A stretch of DNA of 64,000 nt from Flammulina velutipes. Its lineage: Eukaryota; Basidiomycota; Agaricomycetes; Agaricales; Physalacriaceae. The translations under genes and the position numbers were made by a program. Below the pieces are notes generated by a model that saw nothing but the letters and a program-made list of their open reading frames with translations, did no database searches and was not told where the DNA came from. The stretch covers positions 1,426,001-1,490,000 of the forward strand of contig CM022373.1 of the NCBI GenBank assembly GCA_011800155.1, written 5' to 3'. Positions 11,901-22,089 of the stretch are shown here, piece after piece. Numbering within the stretch: the first letter of the stretch is position 1; every line of letters starts with the position of its first letter.

Positions 11901-12324
11901 GAGATGCCGAGCCCTGAGGATGCGCACCAGTGGTATGTTTGCTCTTTCGTTACATCTTGTCTTTTTGTTGACAATATCTAGGCAAACGATGTATGACCAT
12001 ACATTCGAGCTCCTTGCCCCCGTGTTCCCGCTGCTGTTCCCGTCAACGCGCATGATTTCTCGAGGCTACCATCTCCCACCTTCCAATCCTGTCATCGACA
12101 ACCTTGATAGGCCGGTGTGGCAATTCCTTGCCACGTTTGCCTTGCACGCCGCGCCTGAGCAGCAGCCTATCCTTGTGCAGTCTCTTAGAGAAAAGGTGTT
12201 GGAAAATATCGTCAGCGCCAAGAAGGGGTGGGTCGCTGACGAAGAAGAACGCCAGGCGAAGCTCGCCAATGTAGATCTGTTTTTATCTGCCCTTGGATTG
12301 AGTAGCGCTCTTATTGATCTGTAG
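8963..12324 (+). CDS. PAT1: mRNA decapping activator PAT1 (deadenylation-dependent decapping factor)
   Basis: P-body protein that links deadenylated mRNA, the Lsm1-7 ring, Dhh1 and the Dcp2 decapping enzyme. Ten exons sum to 2895 nt, 964 residues. It begins with the family signature MSFFGFE. Residues about 140-480 are very Gln/Arg-rich (QQQQQQEAEYLLRQQ...), probably a disordered or coiled scaffold. The conserved middle reads LMTQSDKDFITRIQVSQL and DPYSDDFYAQAY; the C-terminal alpha-helical domain begins around LPSLQGALGK-like HSLQGALGKTSGR and includes PMKGKRVLTRL. The ATG at 8963 beats an upstream in-frame ATG at 8870 because of the family N-terminus. Confidence 0.93.
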
Positions 12325-12464
12325 TGTTTGTGTAACAGCTTTGTACTAGTAGTGCTTTGGGGGGCTGCTGGCGTTGCGGATAAAATGTACCGTTTTGCAC
12401 GCCACACATATTTAATATAGATTGCACTGCCACCCGGTTGCTTTAGCTGAGGAATGCGTCCATC

Positions 12465-13357
12465 ATGTCATCTTCAAGCCTGATCCATACAATAGGATCT
12501 CATGCCATCCTGAATGTTAGGCAACCATTCACGAAAGCTATCCTCAAACGCGTGCAGAGCGTGCTTAGGCCTTTGCTGTCAGACCGGGGGCCATTAACGG
12601 GGAAGAACGCAGCTGTTCTCATTCCTCTGTGCAATGTGGAAGGCATCCCGGGCATCCTATTGGAAGTCAGAGCAAAGACGATGAGAACACATTCTGGCGA
12701 AGTCAGCTTCCCAGGCGGGCGTGTCGACGAGGTGCTTTTCATTCAAGTGATAGATTCGTTTCTGACTGTATCTCGCAGGACGACGAATCGATATGCGCAG
12801 CTGTGCTCCGGGAGACACACGAGGAGTTGGGTATTCCCCCCAGCTGCGTCGAGCTCCTAGGCGAAGTCGGGGAAGCAGAGATGAATCTACACCGGACGAT
12901 GACCGTCTGGCCGTTTGTTGTACGTTTAATCCACGTTCGACTGTCGCGATGTAATCTAACATGCAATGTACAGGGATTCATATATCCCGAAGGCGGACAA
13001 GCGACCGCTGAAGCGCTCTCCGAGCACGACGCCCTACCATCGATCTCGGTGGCCTCTATAATGCGAGCTCGGTCGCGGGATGAGGTTCACAATGTTTTCC
13101 ATCTCCCGCTTAGCGCGTTGGTCTCCCCTGCTCGTCTGCGGTCATCTATGTTTAGAGGACAAAGACCTTATTGGGCGATTGACGTGTCTGACCTCAATGG
13201 CGTTCTTCCTACAGAACTTGTTGAAGGGCGGAAGGGTGAGGAAAGTGTGGACGACAATGAGATTGGCCCGGGAATGAACGGAAAGCTCGAGATATGGGGG
13301 TTGACTGGATGGTACCTCTCGTTGTTCATGCAACAGTTAAAGATGTGTCAGGATTAG
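12465..13357 (+). CDS. Nudix hydrolase, coenzyme A pyrophosphatase (PCD1/NUDT7-8) type
   Basis: Predicted to hydrolyse CoA or acyl-CoA to 4'-phosphopantetheine and 3',5'-ADP, usually in peroxisomes or mitochondria. Three exons (12465-12731, 12779-12919, 12974-13357) give 263 residues. The Nudix box is rebuilt across intron 1: SFPGGRVDE joined to [19 protein letters not shown], with the REx2EE metal-binding glutamates intact and the slightly longer G-to-E spacing seen in the CoA subgroup (UPF0035-like [10 protein letters not shown]). No C-terminal SKL is present (ends KMCQD). The sequence from its stop codon onward is duplicated at 15262-15345. Confidence 0.87.
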
Positions 13358-13430
13358 ATGTGGCGTAGTAGAAATCAGCATTGTACAACATGGAATTACG
13401 CTTAGAGCACAAATGGTGTATATTTGTTCA
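13346..13430 (+). repeat. Direct repeat, left copy (Nudix gene 3' tail)
   Basis: Covers the Nudix stop codon and early 3' flank: CAGGATTAGAT...GTACAACATGG-ATTA...TTTAGAGC. A copy about 75% alike sits at 15262-15345. Confidence 0.75.
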
Positions 13431-13624
13431 AATCTGCATTGAATTCTCGCAGCACGTTTGTCGCCCGGTGGCTTCACGAGATTCGCAATTGTGAAATGTA
13501 GCACTGCCCGCCAGAGGAGTCGCCGAACAACTTATTACAGGATACGCACTCACAGGATAAGACAATTGCTATTTGGATAGTGATTGAACATGCTTGATCG
13601 TAGTACATGAGTGCCAACAGGCTC

Positions 13625-14201
13625 TTAATCTGCAAAGCCTTCGTCAGACCCACATAACTGGGATGGATAACTTATAGACGTACTCGGCTGTACACGGTAC
13701 CATCCGAGTTTTGCGTCACTGAGATTGAACCTCTCCTTCAGGCGGGACAAGACGTCCTCTGAAGGGATTTGAGGAAACCCTGTTCTATTGTCCATCAGGA
13801 CGAGAATATGCTCTGGTACGAGAGGTCCTGCTCCTTCATCGGTGAGGTCAATTTTCGCGTTACACCAAATCTTTTTGGCCTCGTTGTTCAGTAGAAAAAA
13901 GGCGACGTTCTCTGCGCGCACGACGATGATCATTTTGTCCTCCGCGGAAAGACCAGGCTGCGAGAGCTTTTCCGTAGGAGGAGAATAAAATCCGGAGGTT
14001 TTGATATACTTCGAAGATACATGAAAGCCATAGCCCATGCGATACGGGAAACCTGGGGGTGGCGGTTTCGTAAAGCGAGCTAGAGTGTTTGGAGGGGGTC
14101 GGACGAGGATACGACGCGTCGATTGATGCGAGTTTGGAGGCTAAACATTTCCAGTGAATGCTAGAGCAGTCCTTCAACGAGGTATTCACCTGCAACGACA
14201 T
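13625..14201 (-). CDS. Conserved hypothetical protein, left member of an inverted gene pair
   Basis: Function unknown. Three exons (14201-14190, 14140-13684, 13629-13625) sum to 474 nt, 157 residues. Exon 1 encodes only MSLQ; exon 2 carries a Pro/Arg-rich start (RRILVRPPPNT, KPPPPGFPYRMGYGFHV) and then a compact region with VAFFLLNNEAKKIW, HILVLMDN and LKERFNLSDAKLGWYRVQ; the last exon adds one residue and the stop. Before splicing the two halves look frameshifted; removing the 49-nt intron GTGAAT...TTTAG fuses them in frame. No signal peptide or membrane segment is seen. It pairs with the paralog at 14361-14955. Confidence 0.7.
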
Positions 14202-14360
14202 TTGAGGAGAGACAATGGTGGCATAAGACCGAACACTACAATTATTATACATAGCCCCTAACTTTCCATCACGTGTCACAATAGTCAACGCGCCGCCGTT
14301 CCGATCGTGACTCGAGTCGTCGACGACACATCAACTTGAGCCACCATTATCTCTCCTCAG
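14202..14360. promoter_or_regulatory. Shared 159-bp head-to-head promoter
   Basis: Separates the two paralogous start codons. It contains an E-box-like CACGTG (about 14272) and an AT-rich TTATTATAC. Beyond the first 25 bases next to each ATG the two halves are not alike, so the two genes may differ in regulation. Confidence 0.55.
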
Positions 14361-14955
14361 ATGTCGTTGCAGGTGAATACCTCGTTGAACAACTGCTCTA
14401 GCACTCACTGGAAATGTTTAGCCTCCAAACTCACATCAATCATCTAGGCCGACGCGTCGTATCCTCGTCCGACCGCCACCAAACACACTGGCTCGCTTTG
14501 CGGAACCGCCACCGCCAGGTTTCCCTCATCGTATGGGCTACGGCTTTCATATGTCTTCAAAGTATATCAAATCATCCGAATTCTACACTTTTCCTACGGA
14601 AAGGCTCTCGCGTCCTGGTCTGTCCGCTGATGATAAAATACAAATTCTTGACGTGGCAGAGGACGTCGCTTTTTTCGTGCTGAACAATGAAGCCAAAAAG
14701 ATTTGGGGTAGCTCGATAATAGAGCTCACTGATGACGCCGCAGGACCTTTACTGCCGGAACGTATCCTTGTTTTGATGGACAATACAAATGCGTTGCACC
14801 GAGTTCCTTCAGAAGAGGTCGTCTCCCACTTGAAGGAGAGGTTCAATCTCAGTGACGCGAAACTCGGATGGTACTGTATACAGTCAAGTACGTCGATATA
14901 TTATATCCTTGTTGCTGTCCATATCTGACAAGTGCTCTTCTCTTCAGATTCTTAA
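14361..14955 (+). CDS. Conserved hypothetical protein, right member of an inverted gene pair
   Basis: Paralog of 13625-14201 with identical exon layout (14361-14372, 14422-14887, 14948-14955; 486 nt, 161 residues). Starts MSLQ + PPNSHQSSRPTRRIL and keeps LARF, PPPPGFPHRMGYGFHM, VAFFVLNNEAKKIWG, RILVLMDN and LKERFNLSDAKLGWY. It carries a three-residue insertion after SHQS and several substitutions, but no stop or frame break, so both copies look functional. No domain family recognised. Confidence 0.7.
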
Positions 14956-15352
14956 CAAGTTTGCGCTCAATGCACTATGATACAATGAGAATGATTCTGT
15001 CTTCTTCTCCCGTGAGCAGTATGTACTATCCTGTCAAACACTGCACCAATGTTGGCGACCCTCCAGTAACTCACCAGTACATTGGGAAGTAAATGGACTG
15101 ATTGGGTGTCTCCATTTTCTGCGCCACATATAACCCTGGCACACAACGGTGTCACGGTGAGTAATCCACCATCAACATATATTTTATGAGCTCCTCGAAC
15201 CTTGCTCGTAAGATTAATGTAGTCTTACCATCATAGCAGTTTGTATCAATCGTCATCCTATGCCAGGATTAGATATGGTGTGGAAAATGGAGCCAACACT
15301 GTACAACATGGGATTATGTTTAGAGCTCGAATGATATGCACAATCTAACAGT
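14956..15352. other. Intergenic region with repeat copy, no gene seen
   Basis: 3' flank of the right paralog meeting the 3' end of the aminotransferase gene; contains the second copy of the Nudix-tail repeat. Confidence 0.6.
15262..15345 (+). repeat. Direct repeat, right copy (Nudix-tail sequence)
   Basis: Copy of 13346-13430 in the same orientation (GCCAGGATTAGATATGG...ACTGTACAACATGGGATTA...TTTAGAGC), now placed just after the aminotransferase stop codon. Confidence 0.75.
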
Positions 15353-17218
15353 CTACTTCTTCAAAGCTGCCGTAAACACATCTCGTAGGCCGTTTATCAG
15401 GGTATCAAGGTCACCACGTTTCTCGTCAACAACGGTTACTCCCATATGTCTGTGGTAGTAGTATGTTAGAATTGCGCTTGGTTCAGAAACTCAAGATGTA
15501 CGTACCCAATACGGAAGTACTTGTCTGACGAAGCATTACTATAAGCATTCGAAAACGTAGATGGACATGAAGCTACGCACCTTTGATTGAGGCATGAAGC
15601 CCACCGGCGACAACGATTCCCTTCTGAGCCAATGGCCCAACTATATCAGAAGCGGAAACACCATCGGGGAAATAAAGCTTGAGGGATCAGTCAGCTCAGG
15701 CATCTGCGGACGTCCAACAAAACGCACCGCAGTCATCCCATTCGCAGAATACGCTGGATCCACCGGGACTTGCTTGATCCCAAACTCTGCCGCTAGCCCC
15801 TTTATCTTCTGGCTTGCCTCCTTGTGTAGCTTGAAGCGCTCAGGTAGCGATGGAGATGATTTCGTGATCTGGCTTAGAGATTCGTGGAAGGCGTAGATGA
15901 GGTTCACAGGTGGTGTAGCGAAGTAGGCGCCAGAGCCACTCTCGTAGGCTTTCATGACGGGTAACCATCTGTTTGGTATTAGTTTGACAAGACGGAGTAC
16001 GCCCACGACGATGCACTCACTTTTTCCAGCTTCCGTAGTACGAGGTCACGGGAACTTTGCGTGATTCGAATGTCTTTATGGCGCGCTGACTGGCTACGAG
16101 AATGCTGAGACCCGGAGGTGTCCCTAGGCCTTTCTGGCTCGCGGTGAGGACAACGTCCAAGTCCCAGTCGTCGAAGCGAATCTCTTCACTTGCGACTGAA
16201 CATACACCATCCAAAAATACCTGAATAGCGTGTATTAGAGAGGAAGTATTGATTGGAGGGGAGAAGGCCAACCAGTGTCTCCGGCGAGACGCGTCGGACG
16301 GTCTCAACGATTGTCTTAGCGTCAGATAGGACGGCGGTAGACGTGTCGACGTGTGTGAACGTCACTGCTTTATATTTCTTCGCTTTCAAAGCCGCCTCCA
16401 GAGCATCCTGGGTGACAGCAGCGCCAACCTCTGCTTTGAGCTGATCTGCCTTTGCCCCATAGGTCTCCAGACTGCCCCAGTGTCAGTTTCATCTGAATGA
16501 TACGAGAAATAATCGTACCATTCCGAAAAGCTGTCTCCAAAGTAGCCGCTGTGTAGCACGAGAACGTTGTCACCCGGCTCCACGAGATTCGCGGCGACCT
16601 GTAAATTTCACGCGTTGAGGAAGAGGGTGGAGATAGAGTGGGTGATCTACCTGGTCCCATCCCAGAGTTCCACTGCCGGCGATTAGGAAGGGTTGTCCAT
16701 CCTTTGTGAAGAGGACCTCTCTGCAAAATTGAGCATTACAGGCGAGGAACAGCGGGGTTATCCTAACCTTGTCATGCGGATGCAATCTCCAAACACAGGA
16801 ATAAAGTCGGGGGAAACATGGGACATAGATGGATGCGCATTGGCGTAGAGAACCTGCCGCAAGCGTGATAGTCAGGTGGATGGCTCGAATTGGATTCCGG
16901 CGCGGACTACCTCGTCTGAAACTTCAATTGGCCCGGGTATGCTTTATCTCATGTCAGGATAGAGATCGCAGAGATATGGCGGAAGTACTCACACTAGTAG
17001 CCTTGGGAGGGGTCAGTAGATGAGGGACCGATGGACTATCTACTTACTTGTGAGGAGCCTGTGGTCGCGGTGTTCAGCATAATTCGGAAACGATGGGAAT
17101 TAATTACCTGCTTGAAGTTTTGCACGGACGACATTGTAAACCAGCGGTGAATGGATGGGAAATAGTATTGCGACGAGGTGGTGAGAGCAGGACGCAGAAG
17201 AGAGGCGATACGTGACAT
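15353..17218 (-). CDS. AGX1: Alanine/serine-glyoxylate aminotransferase, class V PLP enzyme (copy 1, mitochondrial-type N-terminus)
   Basis: Transfers an amino group from alanine or serine to glyoxylate, making glycine. Many short exons; the PLP lysine lies in DVVLTASQKGLGTPPG, and AHPSMSHVSPDF, IAGSGTLGWDQV, PVTSYYGSWKKW and GIVVAGGLHASIK are family landmarks. The 5' part uses microexons at 17048-17058 (11 nt), 16993-17001 (9 nt) and a 31-nt exon, giving QAPHKLLVIPGPIEVSDE. The first Met opens an Arg/Ser/Ala-rich stretch (MSRIASLLRPALTTSSQ), a likely mitochondrial presequence; Met at 17134 (MSSVQNFKQ) would give the shorter form. Ends AALKK, so no PTS1. Carries a 41-nt intron (15678-15718) missing in copy 2. 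Confidence 0.87.
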
Positions 17219-17624
17219 TGTGGATAGAGAATCAATTGCCGGCCTGCGCTTATAATAAGAAGGTCGAATGCCGTTCCGCCACCGACCGGGCCTCCGCGTC
17301 TCACAACGTTCATTTAATATTGGCACGCGTTTTTCTACAGCCGTGCTGTAGCGGTGCGGGTGATGTCAGACTTTGGGCTCACCTGATCGTTGAATAGACT
17401 CATCAATCTCGCACCTTTACAGCAAACGGTCATTGAAAGTTGACGTAGAAATTGAATACACCCCGCAAAATCTTTCAACCAGCTGGCCGCATGTCTTCGG
17501 ACCTGAGCCCCGCCCTCTTGGTATCGGCTCTTTCGGTCGACAACTACTGATATTAATGCCTGCATTGTGACTCGCCCTATCTTACCTTTCTCTCACGACG
17601 ACTAACGACTGACGACTGTATATC
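17219..17624. promoter_or_regulatory. Divergent promoter region, aminotransferase copy 1 / MFS transporter
   Basis: About 400 bp with a TTATAAT-like element near 17250 on the aminotransferase side and a pyrimidine-rich leader with ACGACT repeats just before the MFS start. No gene is seen in it. Confidence 0.5.
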
Positions 17625-19919
17625 ATGTCTGTAACTTGTGCGCCTGTTCCGGCATACCCTCCCACGGTGACCGCCACAACGAGCAACCCCCCGCCCGTAG
17701 CGGAAGAGCTCGTGCTGGATATTGAACACATCCCGGTCGAGGATGATCCTAGAAACTGGTCAAAAGCACGCAAGGTAGACAGTCTTATCGCGCTCTCTCC
17801 GCTCCCCGCCTCTTACGATTCTGAAAGAATTTCTCACTTGCCTTGATCGCGTCTGGATCTCTCATCGCAGGCTTTGCGACCAATATCCAGAATCGTAAGT
17901 CTCAGCGTGTGCATCATTGTCTTGTCAATAACAATGTTCACAGCTGCTATCCAAGACATGCAGAAAGACCTCCCCGCCACCAGCTCACAGATCAGTCTGA
18001 GCGTGTCTCTGTTTATCTTGATGCAGGGCAGTGCACCGCTTCTATGGTGCGCTATCAGTGAGGTCAAGGGCAGAAAGGTATGTAGCGAACTCCCTTGCCC
18101 TAGTGAATGTCCTATTCACTTTCTCTAGTTCGTGTACTTGTCCTCACTCTCAATTTTCGTGGCCGGCTCCGTCGTCGTAGCAACCAGCACATCCATTGGA
18201 TCGTCAGTCTAGTTATCCCCCTTCCATGTTCCGCCTCACAATTGTTTCAGAGTTATTGGCATGCGTATACTTCAAGCCGCAGGGTATGACTTACGATCAC
18301 CTCAATTCGTCACCATCTGACCTAATAATGTGTGTACCAACAGATCTAGCGCCGTAATGTCTATAGGCGCCGCCAGTCTTGCAGACATATTCGAACCTGC
18401 AGAGCGCGGAACGAAGGCTAGCCATCTACTACCAACGTGCGATACATGTGCGGCACTCATTGCTATTCTTACTAGATGGGTATATATTATATCGCGCCAC
18501 TACTTGGACCATCCCTCGGCCCTATATTCGGTGGCGTTCTCACGAAATACTTCAACTGGCGTGGCCCCTTTTGGTTTCTAGCTATTCTCGCTGGGATAAT
18601 CCTTCTTGGCTTCTTGTGCTTCTTCAAGGACACGTTTCGAAAGGAGCGCAGTGCGACGTACCAGTCGTTGTTGCGAAGGAAGATAAAAGAACATACGGAG
18701 AAACTCGCCGCTGCAAGCAAAGAGGCCGCCACAATAAAGGACGACGCAAGCGCAAAGCCTGACGCGCCAAAGGACAACACAAATACAAAACCTGAGACCG
18801 TATCACCAGCGACTGAAAGCTCATCTCGCGATTTAGAGAAACAAGAATCTCTGCCCTCGGTTGAAGCTCTGGTTCACCACCCCGATATCAAGATGTCATT
18901 CAAGGACGTTGCACCTTTGAAACCGCTTTGGCTTGTGTTACGCCGATGGAACAACATTCTCATGCTCTTTGCCTCGGGTACGATCTACCCAACAATTTCT
19001 GTCTAAATACTGACAACTCCGTCTAGGCCTGCTTTTTTCCTTCTCCTTCGTCGTCATGTTCACCACATCTCGTACACTTGGCTCTGCGTACGGGTACGAT
19101 GCCCTCCATATCGGCCTGGTGCTTCTCTCGTTCGGATTGGGTCTGCAGACTATTTCATTTTCGTCATGTCTCTTCTTCCATACTGACACTACGAAGGAAA
19201 TGTGGGCGGGAGCGTCTTGGGAGGACGTTGGTCGGATATCCAGCTCATCAGATTGCAAAAGAAGAATGGCGGCAAGATGTATGCAGAGGTATTTAATTGT
19301 CTTGAGTATGAAAGTTGTAGGCCAGAGCTGACTGACACATTCTGTTTAGATGCGACTCCATAGCACCATTTACGCCATCTGGTTATTCCCGCTATCTGTG
19401 GTAGGCTTCGCTTGGGTGTGTCAAGAGCGGGTGCATGTCTCCGCTCTGTGTGTCATGCTTTTCATTTCTGGATTCTTGGTGATGTTCGTACACTATCCCC
19501 TGATGGGTTTGACCTCATTCGCTAATGGTGATGCAGATCCGTGTACGCAAGTACGTTAGCGTACATCGTGGATGCTAATGTAGGTCGTTCATCCAGTGCC
19601 GTCGCGCTGAACAGCTTTTTCCGCGGAATGGCAGCGTGTCTGGGCACAGAGATCGCTGTCCCCATTCAGGTCCGTCTTTGACCTTCTTCGTTCTGTGCTG
19701 TCTTGACGTCGCAGAAAATGTAGGACAAACTAGGCGATGGTACGCATGACGCTTCTGATTGTGCCACTCAATAGCCAATAGCCTCCTCACCTTTTTGTAG
19801 GTTGGATGTATACACTTTTCGCCATCGTCCTTTTAACTGGAAGCGGAGCCATTCATTTGACGATGACCAAAGGTGAGAAGTGGCGTACTCATGGCGAAAC
19901 TACGGAGAAGAAGTCATGA
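17625..19919 (+). CDS. MFS transporter, DHA1 (drug:H+ antiporter) type
   Basis: Multi-exon proton-coupled transporter in the plasma membrane. The N-terminal cytoplasmic segment has EDDPRNWSKARK, the DHA1 hallmark before TM1. Later motifs are GSAPLLWCAISEVKGRK (loop 2-3 motif A variant), RILQAAGSSAVMSIGAASLADIF and GPSLGPIFGGVLTKYFNWRGPFW (motif C and the following loop). A long charged Lys/Glu/Ser cytosolic loop of about 100 residues separates the two six-helix halves. The 3' half is spread over many short exons; the last exon ends EKWRTHGETTEKKS. Substrate unknown. It sits between the two aminotransferase paralogs on the opposite strand, which may reflect a functional link or only a local duplication. 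Confidence 0.83.
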
Positions 19920-20043
19920 TATACTTGAATGTGTTGTGTTACTTACACCACAGAAACAAAGAATGCCTTAGAATTAGGTTTCCGTAGTAGATGGTTATCA
20001 ATATATAGACTATATAGAGATCTAGCCTTTTAGGACTCGTTTG

Positions 20044-21909
20044 TCATTCTACAGCAACTGCCGCATCCACTGGAGCCGACACAGAGGCCTTGAGCGCATT
20101 TTCAATCTTTTCCACATCTCCGCGTTCCGTATCGACAACGGATGTTCCCATATGTCTGTGAGAAACGTCAGTACGTCAATTTGAGGGTCTCGGCATTGTA
20201 GTCTTAGTGCTCACCCAATTCTGATATATTTATCTACGGACATGAATCAATACCACTGCCATTGGTACTGTAAACCGAAGGACAACGCACCTTTGATATC
20301 CTTGTGCAGGCCACCGGCAATGATGACCCCACCCCCGGCAAGCTTGGGTAGCACATCTGAAGGAACGTATCCCTGGGGGACATACACTGCAGTCATCCCA
20401 TTCGCCTTGCCTCCCTCACTAGTGGGAACCTCCTTGAATCCAAGCTGACGAGCCACAGCCTTTATCCTCTCACTTGCCGTTCGATGAGCGGCAAAGCGAG
20501 CCTGCAGCGCGCTATCGCTCGATGTTATCTGTTTTAATGACGCATGATACGCGTAAATCATGTTAACGGGTGGCGTCCCGAAGTAAGCTGGCTTTCCAGC
20601 GTCGTATGCCCGTATGATGGGCAGCCATCTTGATTTCTGGGAGTAAGAAATTGTACACCAGTCAGGGGCAGAAACTCACTTTTGCCAGTTCGCATAGTAG
20701 GATGGAACTGGTGCTTTTCGCGTCTCGAAGGTCTACGGGTCCGTCAGCATTATAGCGTATCATCCAAGTTAACGGAATGGAATGACCTTGATTGCTTTCT
20801 CGCTAGCGACAAGAATGCTTAGACCTGGAGGGGCGCCGAGGCCCTTTTGACTGGCAGTTAGAACAACGTCGACGCCCCAATCGTCCATTCTAATTTCTTC
20901 GCTCGCCACAGAACAGACACCATCGAGAATTATCTTGAGAAAGATGAGTTGATAGATAGTTGAAAGATGGAGAGTATGCGTCATACCAGGGTATCTGGAC
21001 TAACTCGCTGGACAATCTCAGCGAATGTTTTAATATCAGAAAGGACGCCCTGGTGTAAGTGTGAACTTCAACTTGCACATGAAGCGAACCAAACGCCACT
21101 TACCGTGGACGTGTCAACGTGAGTGACAACCAATGCCTTGTACTTTTTTGCCCGTAAGGCTTTTTCTACTCTGTTCCCAGCTACAACATCGCCAATGGAC
21201 AAGGCCTTGACATGGTCCACGGCGGCGCCATACGTCCGGAGACTAAACACTCAGTAACACATCGATACACCGGAACATTCAAAACCTACCAATCACCAAA
21301 CCCATCACCAAAGTACCCTGTGTTAACGACCAGCGCTGCTTCGCCCGGCTCAACCAAGTTGCACGCCACCTACACATGAGAGCACGATCGACGCCCCGTG
21401 AGCTACAACGCACCTGATCCCAGCCCAGAGTACCGCTCCCGGCAATAATAAACGGCAGTCCCTGCGTAGTGTATAGCACCTTCCTGTCATTGTCAATGGG
21501 ATTAGATGTATCCGGGCTGAAGCTTGAAGCCCCTACCTGGTCATCTGCATGCATTCCCTGAATAGCGCAACGAACGCGGGGGAGACATGGGACATTGGGG
21601 GCTGGGAGATGGCGTCGAGGACCTTTTGTGGGGCGTGAGCTGGCGAATTCAGAGGCGCGTGTGGTTTCTACCTCATTGGTGACTTCGATGGGCCCGGGGA
21701 TGCTAGAACATGCCCGTGAGCGGTCGAGACGCGTGTAGGAGAAAATGTTTGCTCACGCTAAAAGCCTGAGAGATGTTCAGTCATTAAACGTACAGCGCAT
21801 CGGCCGACTGGAATACTTACTTGTGAGGAGGCTAGTTTGGACCATTACTATTAGCTACAGCACTGTAAACGCGGGCAAAACTCACTTGTTGGAAACTGGT
21901 TTTGCTCAT
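20044..21909 (-). CDS. AGX1: Alanine/serine-glyoxylate aminotransferase, class V PLP enzyme (copy 2)
   Basis: Paralog of 15353-17218, about 60% alike by eye, with DVVLTASQKGLGAPPG (PLP lysine), AGSGTLGWDQV, PPVNMIYAYHASL and GGVIIAGGLHKDIK. It starts MSKTSFQQ and lacks the presequence of copy 1, so it is probably cytosolic; the C-terminus (AVAVE) is not a peroxisomal signal. The same microexon plan is kept: an 11-nt exon, a 9-nt exon (GCTTTTAGC) and a 31-nt exon giving PPHKLLAIPGPIEVTNE. The intron at 15678-15718 of copy 1 is absent. Amino donor and acceptor are inferred from the family. Confidence 0.87.
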
Positions 21910-22089
21910 AATGATAGTGTGTGGGATGAAGGATATTTACAACAGCTGGCGCCGCCGCGGGCTTAAGTACGGCAACTGATCGCGGACCGGATGTTTCCCC
22001 TATGGAAAGTATACGCAAAATACAACATATCCGATGTGAGTCCGACGCAGAATCTGAACCGTACTCTGGTAGCAATTATACACGCTACG

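Larger units (their letters stand above)
13625..14955. repeat. Large inverted repeat carrying two genes
   Basis: The left arm (about 13625-14225) and right arm (about 14337-14955) are diverged reverse complements, including both introns and about 25 bp upstream of each ATG (GCCACCATTRTCTCTCCTCA). The centre of about 110 bp is not shared. Confidence 0.8.

Noticed and set aside
13860..14288. Frameshifted pseudogene in the left paralog
   Set aside because: The apparent shift disappears when the 49-nt intron after MSLQ is removed; both paralogs are then open and consistent.
14361..14450. Premature stop (TAG) in the right paralog
   Set aside because: It lies in the wrong frame for the spliced message; the correct frame reads through SHQSSRPTRR.
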